Below, in pieces: positions 12,236 through 24,490 of a stretch of 64,000 nt of DNA. The position numbers and the translations under genes are program-made. The stretch comes from Sipunculus nudus (Eukaryota > Annelida > Sipuncula > Golfingiida > Sipunculidae), in assembly GCA_026874595.1 (NCBI GenBank), contig CM049308.1, positions 79,034,124-79,098,123 on the forward strand, read 5' to 3'. Position 1 is the stretch's first letter. Each line of letters begins with the position of its first letter. Below the pieces are notes generated by a model. That model was not told the origin of the DNA and did no database searches. It was given only the letters and a program-made list of their open reading frames with translations.

Positions 12236-13850
12236 TATCCCCTCGTAAACCGTCCTGACTTATCAATGAATTCTTGAACAATTAAAAAAAATTACAGTTT
12301 TCTGCATAAGACAAGTTCACATTACTGTTTTACATAGTATTTACATTTCCATTTTCAATCGGTATCTTTGTCAAGATGTCATCCCTCCAATTAGAATAGA
12401 GTGGACATCTAATTAGAAAATGGTTTTGCGTTTCTTCAACACGGCCACATGAACAATAAGGATTACTTTCACAGTGGTTAATGAACAAATGATATTTCAA
12501 ACAGCTACAATCGAGCCGCATGCGTGTATGGAAGATTTGTGCTGCTCGACTCCCACTGCACTGGCTTAAATATAAGGGTGGCTTTGGTAAATTTCCTTCT
12601 AATTTTCTCCGAAAACTAGCGATTGACGGACATCCTCTCGTGGATTGATATATGTGTTCCGTAAACCGATAGAAGATATTAAAAATGGATTCTTTCTCAA
12701 AGAAGTACGAAATACAGGCGGAAGCAAGTCGTTTTTGTTTCTGTTTATCTGTTTTATTCTGTCGTATCTGTTTTAATATCCCACTTCTTCAGGAATTAAC
12801 TGACTCAGGTAAGATTGAACCAAGCCATTGATCATCTTATACAGTAAAATTATTTTCACAAGCATATTCAAGTACAGGCCGTATGAAAGATTTATACAAG
12901 GTTTCCAATACAGTTCTGTTTAGTTTATACATCAATGATCTTAATACATTTATTCTCGTTCCTGCTTTATCACATATATTGGAGATATGGTCTTTAAAGT
13001 TTCTCTGTTCACTTAATATTAAACCCAAATGATTATGCCCCGATACATAATTTACCGATTGACCATACATGCATAATGAACTATTTGTATTTTTCTTTGT
13101 GCTGAAAGTAATAGCCTCTGTTTTGTTTGAGTTACATTTAACAAACCATTGCTCAGCCCATTTTCCTAAACAAAAGAAAACAGAATTAACATTAATTGCC
13201 ATATCCTCTGGATTGTTTCCTACAATGAATAATGAAGCATCGTCAGCAAACAGCCAGATATTGGTTTGAACACAATCTGCAATATCGTTAACATAAACTA
13301 AAAAAAAGTGAAGGCCCAAAAATGGAGCCCTGCTGTACTCCTGCTGGTATACATGCAAATATGATGAAGAGTTTCCAATAATAACCACCATTTGCTTTCT
13401 TTGTGACAAGTAATCAGATAACCAACGGAGTAAGGAACCTTGAATGCCCATAATATATAATTTATGTAGCAGGCCATCATGCCAGACTCTGTCAAAAGCA
13501 TTTGAGGTATCTAGGGAAACAAATATAGTGTCCTTTTTCCAGGTCCATAGCTCGAGAGATCTTATTATATATTTCACATAATTGATTAGTACATGAATCA
13601 TGTGGCATTTACCCCGAGTGTACATTAGTAAATTTATTAGATTTGCATAAAAAATTAAAGATATACTTAAATACACACCATTCAAATATTTTCCTTGAAG
13701 AATTATGTTGTGGGACAGGCCTGTAATTGCACATATCCTGATTATCTTTTTTACAACATTCGCCTGCTTCCATATACAAGGAAATGTTTCGCACGTAAGT
13801 GACCAATTAAAAATGAACGTTAAATATTTAGTGATCGAATTCTTCACTTA
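12236..13850 (-). mobile_element. Decayed non-LTR retrotransposon (LINE), 3' part of ORF2
   Basis: Reading along the minus strand, conserved reverse-transcriptase blocks appear in order: NYRPV in one frame near 13720, then LDTSNAFDRVWHDGLL, FLVYVNDI, the catalytic FADDASLF and YLGL-like HLGLIL in another. A Cys/His segment resembling the end of LINE ORF2 follows (CSCGRVEETQNHFLIRCPLY at about 12440-12380). The C-terminal FIDKSGRF comes just before a stop near 12236. Blocks fall in different frames, so several frameshifts have occurred. The order resembles jockey- or CR1-like elements. No 5' part (endonuclease, ORF1) is recognisable, which suggests 5' truncation. Confidence 0.85.
12837..13847 (-). 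pseudogene. Reverse transcriptase pseudogene within the LINE
   Basis: This is an open frame of 336 codons with the LDTSNAFD and FADD motifs. The usual GVPQGS box is scrambled in this frame and the N-terminal NYRP block lies in another, so it cannot be functional as it stands. It most likely broke through small indels after insertion. Confidence 0.75.
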
Positions 13851-14278
13851 AGCAATCCACTGGGAATAGCACACATGTAATATAGGTCGATAGGAGGTAT
13901 TCTGACGACTCGGTATGGGCTCTCCTTGAGGTTAAACTGCCCCTAATAGTAGTAATACTAGATTTTTTTAGGTTTTTCTAAACCATGGAATAATCTATAT
14001 TCGATTTTTTTTTTCATATTCCACGTATTACAAGTCGGAAGTATTGAAATACCCCCCCCCCAAGCCTTTGTATTCTTTAGGCTACCCAGAGACGCTGATT
14101 TTCCTGGATATACAGACGAGATGAAACGTGTGCTCACGATAAAGTTACTTTATTTTATTTTCTATTACAAGTAATTCTTTACCCGGTTTTCTTGCTGCTT
14201 TCATTTATGCTTGCTATTTAAAAACTTATAGTGTATCGATTTAAATATTACTGTCACGATACGATAAAATCTTTCATG

Positions 14279-14284
14279 TTTATT
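14279..14284 (-). terminator. Poly(A) signal of glycine-rich gene A
   Basis: AATAAA on the minus strand about 35 bases beyond the TGA stop, giving a very short 3' UTR. Gene B also has its AATAAA close to the stop. Confidence 0.6.
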
Positions 14285-14319
14285 TTTTTAAAATATTTAA
14301 AAAATATCAGAATATTACG

Positions 14320-15879
14320 TCACTCAAAAGGTCCCTCCGGGTTGATCTTGCCTCCCCACGCCACCACAACTACACCGTCGCCGCCATTACCAAGATGGCC
14401 ATTTCCCCACGTGAGACCGTGACCTCCTTTACCCACCACGACAGGGATAGTCTCTCCTGGTGTTACTTTGACAGTTTTCCTGCAGTAGCCGCCGCCCCCT
14501 CCGGCCCGCCCGCCCGCCCGGCTTCCCCCACCTCCGCCGTACTTGGCTCCATTCCGTCCGTCGGCCGCCATCCCTCCGGGGCCGGATGTTCCCAGAGGCA
14601 TTGATTTAAATTCTTCCCCACACAAGGTGGCAGCACTGGAGCCCCCTGTACCACAGAACGGGAGTGTGGATGATCCGGGGTGGAGATCTGACGGTTTTGA
14701 CGTCTGTCCTGCTGCTCCGCCGCCGGCAGAACATCCGCTGCCTTTTCCACCATAACCGCCAGCTTTGGTGCATCCCCAGCCACCTTTACCTCCTGAAAAC
14801 AGACACAAGAATATTTATGCAGATGTAAATATAATTTATAATCATTTGTGCACGTTCCTTTAAGTAACTAGATTGTGAATTTATCACATAAGATTTCTCA
14901 CACATCCCTAAGTGTTTCTAGTGCCTTCCATATTATATTTTACTGACAGAAACTTTGATTTGATACAACTTATGTCCACATAGTCTAAATCAAAAACACG
15001 AGGCTATATATAGGAAGTGGGATATATATAAACGTGGACACGACGATATTTAACACCCTTCCTCTGCAATGTCTTAATAGACGTTCAGGTCTTGTTTATA
15101 TCTTTTTCAAGAGACAACTTGAAACTGTGTTTACACACGTATATTCTGAATGTTACCCAATTTTAACGTATGACCACAATTATGTTCAAAACGCCGCAAG
15201 AGCACAAGAAATAACGTTTCGCTCACCGTAGTTATTACCGTAGGCGCCTTTACCGCCGGCTGACCACACCGTTTTTCCAAAGGAGGAAGCCCCGCCATTA
15301 ACACCAGCGGATGAGGGGCTGTTATCTTTGCCGCCGCCACCCCCTCCAATAGCGATCACGTCAACCTCCGTAACTCCAGCCGGTACGGTAAAGGTCCCGC
15401 TTTTCTCAAACTTCCTCTGACCAAACGCTGGAGTGGGGATTGTCGGGGGTGCTTCTGTTGAGACTGTAACAAGTCAAACTTGTAATAATATTGTATATAT
15501 TTTTTTAAATGATGATCGAATACCGGCTACCACAATACTGCATGTACGAAAATTGAGTGACCACGAATGATTAAAGAAAGAAGCGCAACAGTGCACCTTT
15601 CAAATTGTATGTAGTTTATTTTGTTATATACATTTAAAGGAGTATATAGGGTATCTTTTTTATATTTTCCATTAAAATATATGAGGATATATTAAAATCA
15701 CAAATGTTGCTCTCACCTAGTCCAAATGAAGAAAACAGAGCACTGATTCTGCTGATGAGAAGCTCCACTTTGTCTTGTCTCTCCTTGACCATGACCAGCT
15801 GGGCTTTAACTTCTGGGTCAATGGCTGCCTGGGCCAGTCCCAGCACCGCTAAGAACAGCACGGCCTTCATACTTCGCAT
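14320..15879 (-). CDS. Secreted glycine-rich protein, paralog A (3 coding exons, ~290 aa)
   Basis: Coding exons are 15879-15717, 15463-15227 and 14792-14320. The joined length is 873 nt, in frame to a TGA, and both introns are phase 1. Residues 1-18 form a signal peptide (core AVLFLAVLGLAQA). Residues about 20-51 form an amphipathic helix rich in Lys/Glu/Leu, possibly a coiled coil. A short Pro/Thr stretch follows. Exon 2 holds a strand-like motif, FTVPAGVTEVDVIAIGG, running into a Gly run and GGKD. Exon 3 is glycine-rich with five Cys, the motifs PSDLHPGSST and MPLGTSGPGG, a YGGGGGSRAGGRAGGGGG block and the ending GDGVVVVAW. The FTVPAGV...VVVVxW frame is like the glycine-rich domain of phage and bacterial surface proteins (I recall Pfam Gly_rich_2), where glycine strands can form polyglycine-II bundles. 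The receptor kinase ALK also has a glycine-rich domain of that type. A structural or adhesive extracellular role is inference. An ATG three codons downstream is an alternative start. Confidence 0.88.
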
Positions 15880-16265
15880 TTTATCTAAAAAGATAACAAA
15901 CTTACTAAAAATTTTGGTCTAAAATTCATTGCATTTAACCATATAGCTCTACAGCATGTAGTTTTATCAATTTCAAGACCTGGCAAATAATACGCAGACA
16001 ATTTAATTTAAATCTTCTTTTCACAATTATATACTTAACATTCCCATAGGCTTGTAACCCAAATATACATTATATATATATATATTTATATATATTACTT
16101 CCCAGAAAAATGTTAGAAATAAAAAAAACTGACAAATTAAAATAAAATTTCTTAAATATGTATTGACTTGTAAACTTCATACAGGTGCATAGTAAAACAA
16201 GAGCTATAACTTACCGAAGTCCACCACAACACACTACACGCTCGGTTCCTTGAAAAGGTCTGTCG
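15880..16265 (-). other. 5' UTR exon and intron of glycine-rich gene A
   Basis: A strong donor (CTTCG then GTAAGT) ends a candidate non-coding first exon at about 16265-16215. A matching acceptor (TTATCTTTTTAG) opens the coding exon five bases before the ATG, at 15884. The intron would be about 330 bases. The first exon contains no ATG on the minus strand. Confidence 0.55.
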
Positions 16266-16290
16266 GAGCTAGAGAGTGCGCTCGTTGTGT

Positions 16291-16297
16291 CTTTATG
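16291..16297 (-). promoter_or_regulatory. TATA-like box of glycine-rich gene A
   Basis: CATAAAG on the minus strand, about 30 bases upstream of the proposed start of the non-coding first exon. Confidence 0.35.
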
Positions 16298-17156
16298 GTA
16301 GGTGTGTCTCGGTGTTAGAGTCAGTATGGTAATCTCTAATGTACTCTTAATATACTGACAACATATCATATTACTGACTACATATTTATACAAGCTACCC
16401 TGATGCATACTTAAAGATTAAAAATGATCCCACAGTAAATAGAGTGTCCTTTGGCAAGATAGTCTTGAAGTCTGATTAATCTATGTCATATCCTTGAATT
16501 CTTTACTTTAGGATATAAACAAGGTAGCTTTAAGCCGACATATATCAAGTGTTCGGTTGGTTATATTGGAGCGGGCCACTGGACATACCTTGAACATCTA
16601 GGGTCATTTTATTGATGGAGACAGGACCGACAAAAGTAGCAAAGCTGAACAAGACCCGCCTATGTATATGGCCAGACCAGGCTGTCCTTGCTTTAATAAA
16701 GTCAACAAATACGGCTGACTGTCCAAACACTATATGACAAACAGTAAGTCCCCCTTTTGTAGGTCAAGGTAACTGGTCACATGAAAAACAAACACATTTG
16801 GTAGTTGCTAAGCCCTGCCAGGGCGTTAGTATTTTTGTTTGCTACTAAAAATGCGTAAATAATACGTGATCCCATGTACCGATACACGTAGCTCCACATT
16901 TGCTCTAAGAGTGGCAGTACCAACACTAAGCGTTGCAAGACGTGAGAGAACGTTTGATTTCTCTGTCAGAGGCAACAGTTAAGTCCTATCCATTAAATGA
17001 ACTGGGCCAGTCTAGTAGTTGCTTAAAAACAAAATGGCTACTGATGAAGGGAAAGAATTCATCTATAAGGTGAAAATAAGAGTCCAAAAAGAGTTCAAAA
17101 TCGGAGATATCAGTATACTAATTAAATGCAGGCTACTATAATACTTTTCATATATT

Positions 17157-17566
17157 TTTTTGTTGTTCGAGGTAACATCCTCCATTTTTAAATGCTTACT
17201 TAACTAAGTTATATGTATATCTGCAGAATTCCATTCCGTTTTCGGAATATGTGACAGGGCAGTGTCACACGCTTTCCATCATATTTTATCCTGGTGTCAA
17301 CCAGGCCCGGTGACTACTGCACCGCTCACCCTGGTTGTGTAAGCGTCCCCATTGCTGGGTCATAACACTGAGGAACCCAAAAAAGGCGCACTCGTTGATG
17401 AATGAACCACAGCCATTGGGCACAGCCTTTACATCAAGCCTGCAGAACGCTCACTCTGCGTGAGGGCCGACCATGAAAAAACTCACCGCCTCGGCTGAGA
17501 TTCGAACTCATTATCTTCCGGATCTGGGTTCTGTGCATTAGCCCTGAGCCAAATCAGCCGGTTCTG
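17157..17566 (-). mobile_element. tRNA-derived SINE, family 1, copy 1
   Basis: The minus strand begins with a tRNA-like head: A box TGGCTCAGGGC and B box GAGTTCGAATCTC. A body of about 330 bases follows, with the blocks GAGTGCGCCTTTT, GGTTCCTCA, GCCTGGTT and CGGAATGGAATT. The same blocks in the same order recur at 36952-37243, 46147-46500 and 50693-50985. This is the longest and least eroded of the four. Confidence 0.8.
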
Positions 17567-19320
17567 CTATAATATTTATAATTTTGACAGGAAATTTCAC
17601 ATTTAATGCTCAAAACCATATCTTCTAACACAACAAGCGTTAAACCATGTTTAAAAGGATTTTAAATCATGTTATGTACACCTTCAGTTCGTTCAGTTAA
17701 CTTGTTGGATATACAGAAATGAATGTTTCAAAATTAATTGCAAATTTCACTAAAAGTTTGAAATGTTAATTTTCTTCCTGTTTTTAATCTTATATAGGAA
17801 TAGGTATACTGCTAAATAAGATACTTTTAAGTTTTTTTTTTTTTTTTCGATTTAACCGCCTCAATTTGTTAGTGCTAACCGAATACTTGTAAACCCTAAG
17901 CAAAAACATATACTGCCGGTCTATTAGTTAAACGTGATAGTCATGAGCTATAATAATCGCGGCGGGTACTAAAATATTTCCACTTATGACAATTAACCTT
18001 GAGTTCCTCAAGCCTAGGTCATACATGCAGTCGCGGATCTCGACTCGGATCATCACGGATTGGTCTCTAAAGACCATCCCTGGTGATCCGTTAATCAACC
18101 CTAGTGAACCGTACAGAACCGTTGAGAGTCCGTGGCTTTGTCTGTCGTTATCCGCCATGATCCCTGCTGACTGTTCTTTGATCCGTCAAACTCCATGGAA
18201 ATTTTGAAATGTTCAAAACTTCCTTATATAGTGCTGGCACGGATGAGCCAGTCCGTAAATAGCCGCGGCGTTACCGCCATTGGCCGTAACGCCACCGTGA
18301 TTGTCCGTGCATGTCCCTACTACTTCCGGACATACGTACGTCGTTGATCGGGGTCTTCCCTGATAGCGCCAGATCGGCCCTCTGACATTATGGCCAGATT
18401 ACTGGCTTGCCGGAGTGCCTGGACATCTGAGGATCGCATTATAAGGCCGGATGAGGATGCAAATATTTTCGTCATTTTTGACAACGCCTCATTGCTTACA
18501 AGTATCGTGTCACTTCAAATAAACCCACTAGACCTTTTAATATGTTTCTTATCTCTCAAAAGACACCTACCATGAGCGTGAAATGTTCCGTTATAACCCA
18601 ATATATCCGCATATTGTTCTGCATGTATGAGATATTTCTGCCTGCGGTCTGCCTGCTGACTGTATGCGGAGAGACGGTTATAACGCGTGGCGTGGACTTG
18701 GAGGGCGGTTCTAAATTTGGCTTGTGTCTAACTGCATTAATGCATAAAAATGCATAAAAAGCTTCAGAGTAAACTGGAGAACTTCAAACCCTTGTCGGAA
18801 AAAATTGTGTAAAATCAAATAGTGTGTTTATGACAAGGAAACTTTAAGTAATCTAAGGGAGATATAGTACTTATTCAAATGACCAAGAAATTCAGCTAAA
18901 TATTATGTTTAAGTATGTAAACAAGATTCACTTTTAAAACTTTGCAACCCTTGCGCTTGAAACTGTCTCAGAATCTGAAACAATGAACTGCGTGACCTTT
19001 GCTCGCTGAGCCAACACGGCCCGTTACCACTGGTTACACAGGCGGCTGCCGGCCAGCTGTGGCTGGGGGAAAACCCAGAGCAGACATCGTTCCCCGTGTA
19101 TCACCGTTTATTAGGATAATACATATTCTTCTAATCAATATTTGAAGTGGACAAACACTGTCTAAGTGGTATGTTATATGCGCATGTGATAAGAATATCT
19201 TTATTTCTTAATGAATACAAAATTTTCAGGCGAAATATTAGTATTTAATAATGAGTGTCATGTGGAATGTCTCCAGTTTCCTCAAATCATCTTCTAGGGC
19301 TTTCGCACAGCGTAGCGTAG
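17567..19320. other. No gene; patch of GATCCG/TCCGT-rich sequence at 17990-18440
   Basis: The patch is GC-richer than its surroundings and repeats GGATCA, GATCCG and TCCGT words in both orientations. It resembles the interiors of the TIR elements at 19324 and 26473, but I could not find terminal repeats. A poly-T tract lies at about 17831-17847. The flank 16298-17156 holds nothing recognisable. Confidence 0.45.
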
Positions 19321-19323
19321 TAA

Positions 19324-20844
19324 AGCCGGGTGCTCACTACCCGATTTTATCAAGCGACATTGTCGGGCGATATTTTGGGCAGATTTTCTCAAAATCGGCT
19401 GAAAATCGGCTCGGTTTAGTCGGCCGATTTTCAGGGTCACATTTACCGACGCGCGTGTTCCCACCTCTCGATTATCGCCGAAGAAGTCTCATTTTGGCGA
19501 TCTGATATACTGAGCTTTCTAGGAGAAAAACCAAAAGGAAATATTTGTTCGCTTTGTGGCTTATCCAAAGAAATATGATGTGTCGGAAGAGTGACTAGTG
19601 GGTGAAACCTTGGCTTGAGAGAAGAGAGGAACCAGGGACATTTAAACAATACACTGTATGCGAACTGAGACAGAAGGTTTAACCGTCCTTCATCAATTTA
19701 AAGATTTTCTCCGCATATCTCAGGGGCGGGTCCAGTATTTAGGAAAAGAGGGATCCAACCCAGGAGTACTAATAATAAAACCTAAAGAAAGGTCCCCGGG
19801 TCCGGAAAATGTCCGAAAGAATTGGTCTTAAAACGATTGCGGCGGGTGATCTGTAGGATTTGGTAAAACAAAACATCCAGCATCAGGATACTACATTCAG
19901 AAGGGCTATTTCATTAGAAAGGAACTCTAATTTAGAAAATGGCTGTGTGATTTCTAGGATTTCCTCTTTCTAGAAATACAATGATGCTGTATATATTTTT
20001 TCATCCTGTGTAAACCAGCCAACACTTTATCATCCTTTTTCATTTGACTTCTACACAAAACAAACGCCAACAGCAGCAGATATTTTGCGTGATTAGGTTT
20101 TAATTTTTATTATTAATTCCCGTAGACATGTGATGATCAGTTATATATATATGGCGACTCTGTTATCTGTCAGATTAAATATTTTAAAACTAATTAAAGT
20201 ACAGCATCGCCAAAAAAATGCCACTGACTCCGTGAAAAAAAAAGTGTACCAGAGACCATGTGCTTTTGCTTATTGGATTACCTGTAAACATAAGGAATTG
20301 CTGCGTGCGCTGGACTGGATATTGCATCAGTTATCGGCTATTCATTCATGTCTTCTCTCATTTCCTGCATGTAACGTTCAGTCTTATGTTTACAGAAATG
20401 TTGGCACATTGTAATTATATGAATGGACAATCCTTTACAATGATGATTAAATTGCACGTCTTTTAGGAATACATCAAATTTTAATCTTTACCAAAATCGG
20501 TCTTTAATTCTTTTTAAAATACAGAAATATGTCATTATACAATATACACTAATGATGACTTACAGTGACAACTTCCAGAACATGTATTCTGACCATATAC
20601 TAATATAAAAATCTGCCGACTTTGTCGCAAACATTGGCTCACTACACGATTTCGCTAAACGCCCGATAAAATCGGCCGATTTTCTTTGACAGTGCCAGAC
20701 TCTAGGCGACGGCGATTTTTCACACCGACGCCGACAAAATCGCGTCGCTTGGGGTGTCACACTTCACGACAATGTACCCCCGTCGGTACATAGTCGGCCG
20801 ATCCTATGAATCGGCCGATAAAATCGGTTAGTGAGCCGCCGGCT
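19324..20844. mobile_element. Non-autonomous DNA transposon with TIRs and TAA target duplication
   Basis: The left end (19324-19351) and the reverse complement of the right end match at 25 of 28 positions, sharing GCTCACTA and CCGATTTTATC. TAA flanks both ends (19321-19323 and 20845-20847), as expected for TWA duplications of PIF/Harbinger elements. Subterminal regions repeat ATCGGCCGATTTT in both orientations. The 1.5-kb interior has no transposase frame. Confidence 0.8.
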
Positions 20845-20847
20845 TAA

Positions 20848-23800
20848 GAGAGGACGGGTGCTAGGGCCAGCTTGTGTCACGACTCAGTAGGGGGCCCTAA
20901 CGGAGTCGTGTTTGTCACGGCTACTTCCCTGGCTGTTCGTGCAGCGCCGGAGTACGGACAGGCCGGTCCGCGAGAGGACTGAGATACGACAAAAAGTGCT
21001 TGGCCGATTGTGAGAATCCACAGCTGTTCCATGAAAGTCCCTTCTCAGACCGCCCCAACCCATAGAAATTCGTGCTCGCTCCGCCATTATCAGTATATCG
21101 TCCGTGGCTGACCGTAGAATTCCATCCATTCTCTGATCTTGCCGCAGTGAACCGTTTCACAGTCGTGCTTACGCCCTCACAAGTCGTGTGAATCTGTAAT
21201 GAAAGCACGGTCGCCGTACTCACACCGTGAGAAGCTTCCCTGATATCATATGGCTGCGATAGAAAAAAATGCGCGTTTCCTACAGATGGTCCTTGAACAG
21301 TCGGTCTCTGACAGTCAGTCGACCTAGGCATTCGCACGCCAAAGTGACTTAACCAAGTGCCGCACAAGACGAGACGGTAGGTTGGTTGGTAGGTCTGATA
21401 TCTTACAGCATCTCGAATAGCATATGTAAAGCTTCCGACCTTACAAAAAGTACTAGCTATATATGGGCTACAAAGAACTGCTATACTGCGAACTGCATCG
21501 GCAAAAGAGTTTTAAGTCCATTCTAAATTATACTGGCGGGACACTCCCACGTAATGCAAGTAATCGGCACGTAACTGTAATGTACTGACTACTGTAACTT
21601 AATTGAAACACTTCAATAACTACAACGAAGAGCAAAGAAGCTAAATGTACGTGGCGCATGGGCAGATCAGCTCAAGGAAGTGGGTTTGCCCTCAAATCAG
21701 CAATTACACATCGATTCTTACTCCGATTAAACAATACCTGATCAAGACTTTGATTTTACCCCAATAAATAGTGCCCTGGAGCTCTCAGTTTCTCTCTTTG
21801 AGGCTATATATTCACTTCACAATTAACTAGCCATGCCATTGACTTCCGAAATTTGTGTTCCTACACGCATATTTAAAAGGCTTCTTGACTTGTTGTCTAC
21901 AGGACACGTCGTGTGCACGCATTGTTCAAACGCCACCTAGACTTTTCTCCACACGCGAGATCTCGTCTATATATGAAGGGGATAAACCTCTTGCCAATCA
22001 ATGTGCGCACAGCACTATTTCAAGTCGAAAGCGAGCCATAACGCCTGGCAATTGAAAATGACAATAAGTAAGGTAATGGAGCGAGTATAGAGTAATCTTC
22101 GACAACATCCATTCCAAATATAGCCGACAAAAGGTATTTGTCCGGAAACATATTTTGTGTATTGATAAACCTTCGGTTCTCCTTTGAGGTGTAATATATG
22201 AGACGCGGTATTGTAAATATAAACAGAAACTTATGCCTATGCTTCCATGGATAGTTTGCGTGAAACAACTGCTAATTGTTGAAGACGTAAATGCACGATG
22301 CTAGTGCAGCGGTACTTGCTGTGGTCTTTTTAACATTATGCAAACGGATTACCTACATGAATTGTGGGATTAACCATTACTGCATGCTGAAATCAGACAT
22401 GAGTCCCATTTACTGATCATCAAAGTGAGGCGTTGACCGGGTCAAATGTCAGGTCAGACATCCTTAAGTCCGTGACGGTTGGCATGGATTATTCATTGTG
22501 CATAATAGACCTTATCCATGCGCGGAGGTTGCACCTGGACTGAAGACCAATTCGTCCACGGCGAATCTCGTCAACATGTAATGTCGTTCTAGACTACCAT
22601 TTCGTCATCAAATGCAGACAAAAAATACAAAATTCAAAATACCGAATACACACATCCCTCTGCCTCGACAGAACCCTTGATAATACAACCCCTTGTTCAT
22701 GGTATTTAAATATTCATCAGCGTACTTGCAGAAATCGTGTTACGTGTAATCATGATGCCGAGTTTCTATACCCGGTGTAAAACACTAAATGACTTCATAA
22801 CGACATATTTGAATAAATAAAATGTTTTATAGAAAAAATCAGCTATCAACCAATTTATGTGAAATAGTTCCGCTGGGCTGCATGAAACGTTTACCTCATA
22901 TAACAACTTTTTTCTTTTTTTTACATTTTGGAATAACAAATCAAGAGAGCCAACGATGGGTCACTTTTTGCATGACTGCGCCATCTGGGGAATGAAAAGG
23001 AAACTACCAGTTTAAGGATAGTTGTTTATTGAACAATATAATGAATATCGCAGATTAAGTCAATTATGAAGTCTGGTTGTCTTGATGAGTTGATATTTTC
23101 TAACTTTTAACTTCATGTCAAACTTGATTTCAGAAACTAATTGCTTGACATGCTCCCATCGTATCCTTTCCCATGAGCATGCGCATTAAACGTAATGCTC
23201 GTGTACCGGTTAAATGAGAAGGCTTCACGGGTTATGCGAACAGGAACCCGCATAGTCATCGAAGGTAAGGTAGCTCTTTACTATTAGGTATTGAAATACG
23301 TCTAAATATACACATTGTCGTTTGTCGATTTATGTGATCCGAACACTCAGTGTCTATCGTCTGGATATGTTATATAAAAGGAAAAGACATGGTTTCCTAA
23401 CTAAATAATACTCCTTTATCATGTAGCATGGTGAATTCCATGACAATTGAAAGGATGCGAATTAATTTGTTCAAAGACAATGATTATATGATTATATTTT
23501 GCTTACCCGTATTTCTCAATAATTATCATGAACGTATATTCAGTCTATGAAATGATTTACAGATACATCCGATGTGAATGTAGATTATACATGAATAGGC
23601 TACGGCACGAGCACCAACCCCCACCCTACCCCATCCCCTGCCCCCATTTGGATCCAGGTAGCGCGGCGGAGCACAGAATATTTGCAGTTCGATAACATTG
23701 TTATCAATCAACATGATTTTTATACCAGAGAAATGTGTTCAATCGTTAAATTTGTTACAATTTTTTTTTTTAATTTTGCTGAAAACTGCTCCTAATTTGA

Positions 23801-24396
23801 AAATAAAATCATCTCATTGCTCCCAAAATGCAGATCTAATCAACTGAGGTTATTCATTGTTTTCGTTTGCATTGTCCTTTTTTTCCTTTTCTTGAATATG
23901 AGTATTTTGGAACACAATATTTTCCACAATATTGGAGGGGGTGTTCCCCATCATGTCCCATGTTCCTTAGCCTAGTACATATCATAATGTTATGACTTTA
24001 TAAGCTAGCTCATGACAATCGGCTGCACCAACATATTTTCATAAGAGATGTACGAAGCAGATATTAAAGTCTCCTTCAAACCCATTAGGTGTCGCTACAA
24101 AACAGGCTATGCTTCAATAGATTTTTTTTAACCTGCCGTCCTTTATTCTAGATAATGATCCACTTCGTATGATATACTTCGTATTTTCATATTTTAATCT
24201 AGTATGCAATGAAAACCTTTGTCTAAAATTTATAAAAACAATATGTAAATTTTATTAATGGGCACCAATCAACGCGTCTATAAAAACAACGTACAGAAGG
24301 ACAATGGTACACAAAGATAGATATGCACACACATACACACACTAAAGCAGAAACAGACACGTGCATTCAGCTGTTCACTGAACGTTATAGCATTCA
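20848..24396. other. No gene recognised
   Basis: The longest frame (minus, 21367-20921) lies in GC-richer sequence beside the TIR element and shows no domain or signal peptide. The rest is AT-rich single-copy-looking DNA, as is 24491-25600. Confidence 0.55.
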
Positions 24397-24490
24397 GTTT
24401 AATAACAACAGGTAATATTGGTATTTGATTTAATAACAACAGGTAATTTGGGTATTCGATTTAATAACAACTGTCAATTTTTGTATTAAA
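24397..24490. repeat. Short tandem repeat, ~33-bp unit, three copies
   Basis: The unit TTTAATAACAAC followed by AGGTAAT and TTTGGTATT-like sequence repeats three times with increasing divergence. Confidence 0.85.

Noticed and set aside
14395-14755. Plus-strand and second-frame minus open frames across gene A exon 3
   Set aside because: They are antisense or shifted readings of the glycine-rich exon; only the chosen frame matches paralog B.
20921-21367. 148-codon minus frame
   Set aside because: No domain, signal peptide, exon context or poly(A) signal. It lies in GC-richer sequence next to a TIR element, where long frames arise by chance.
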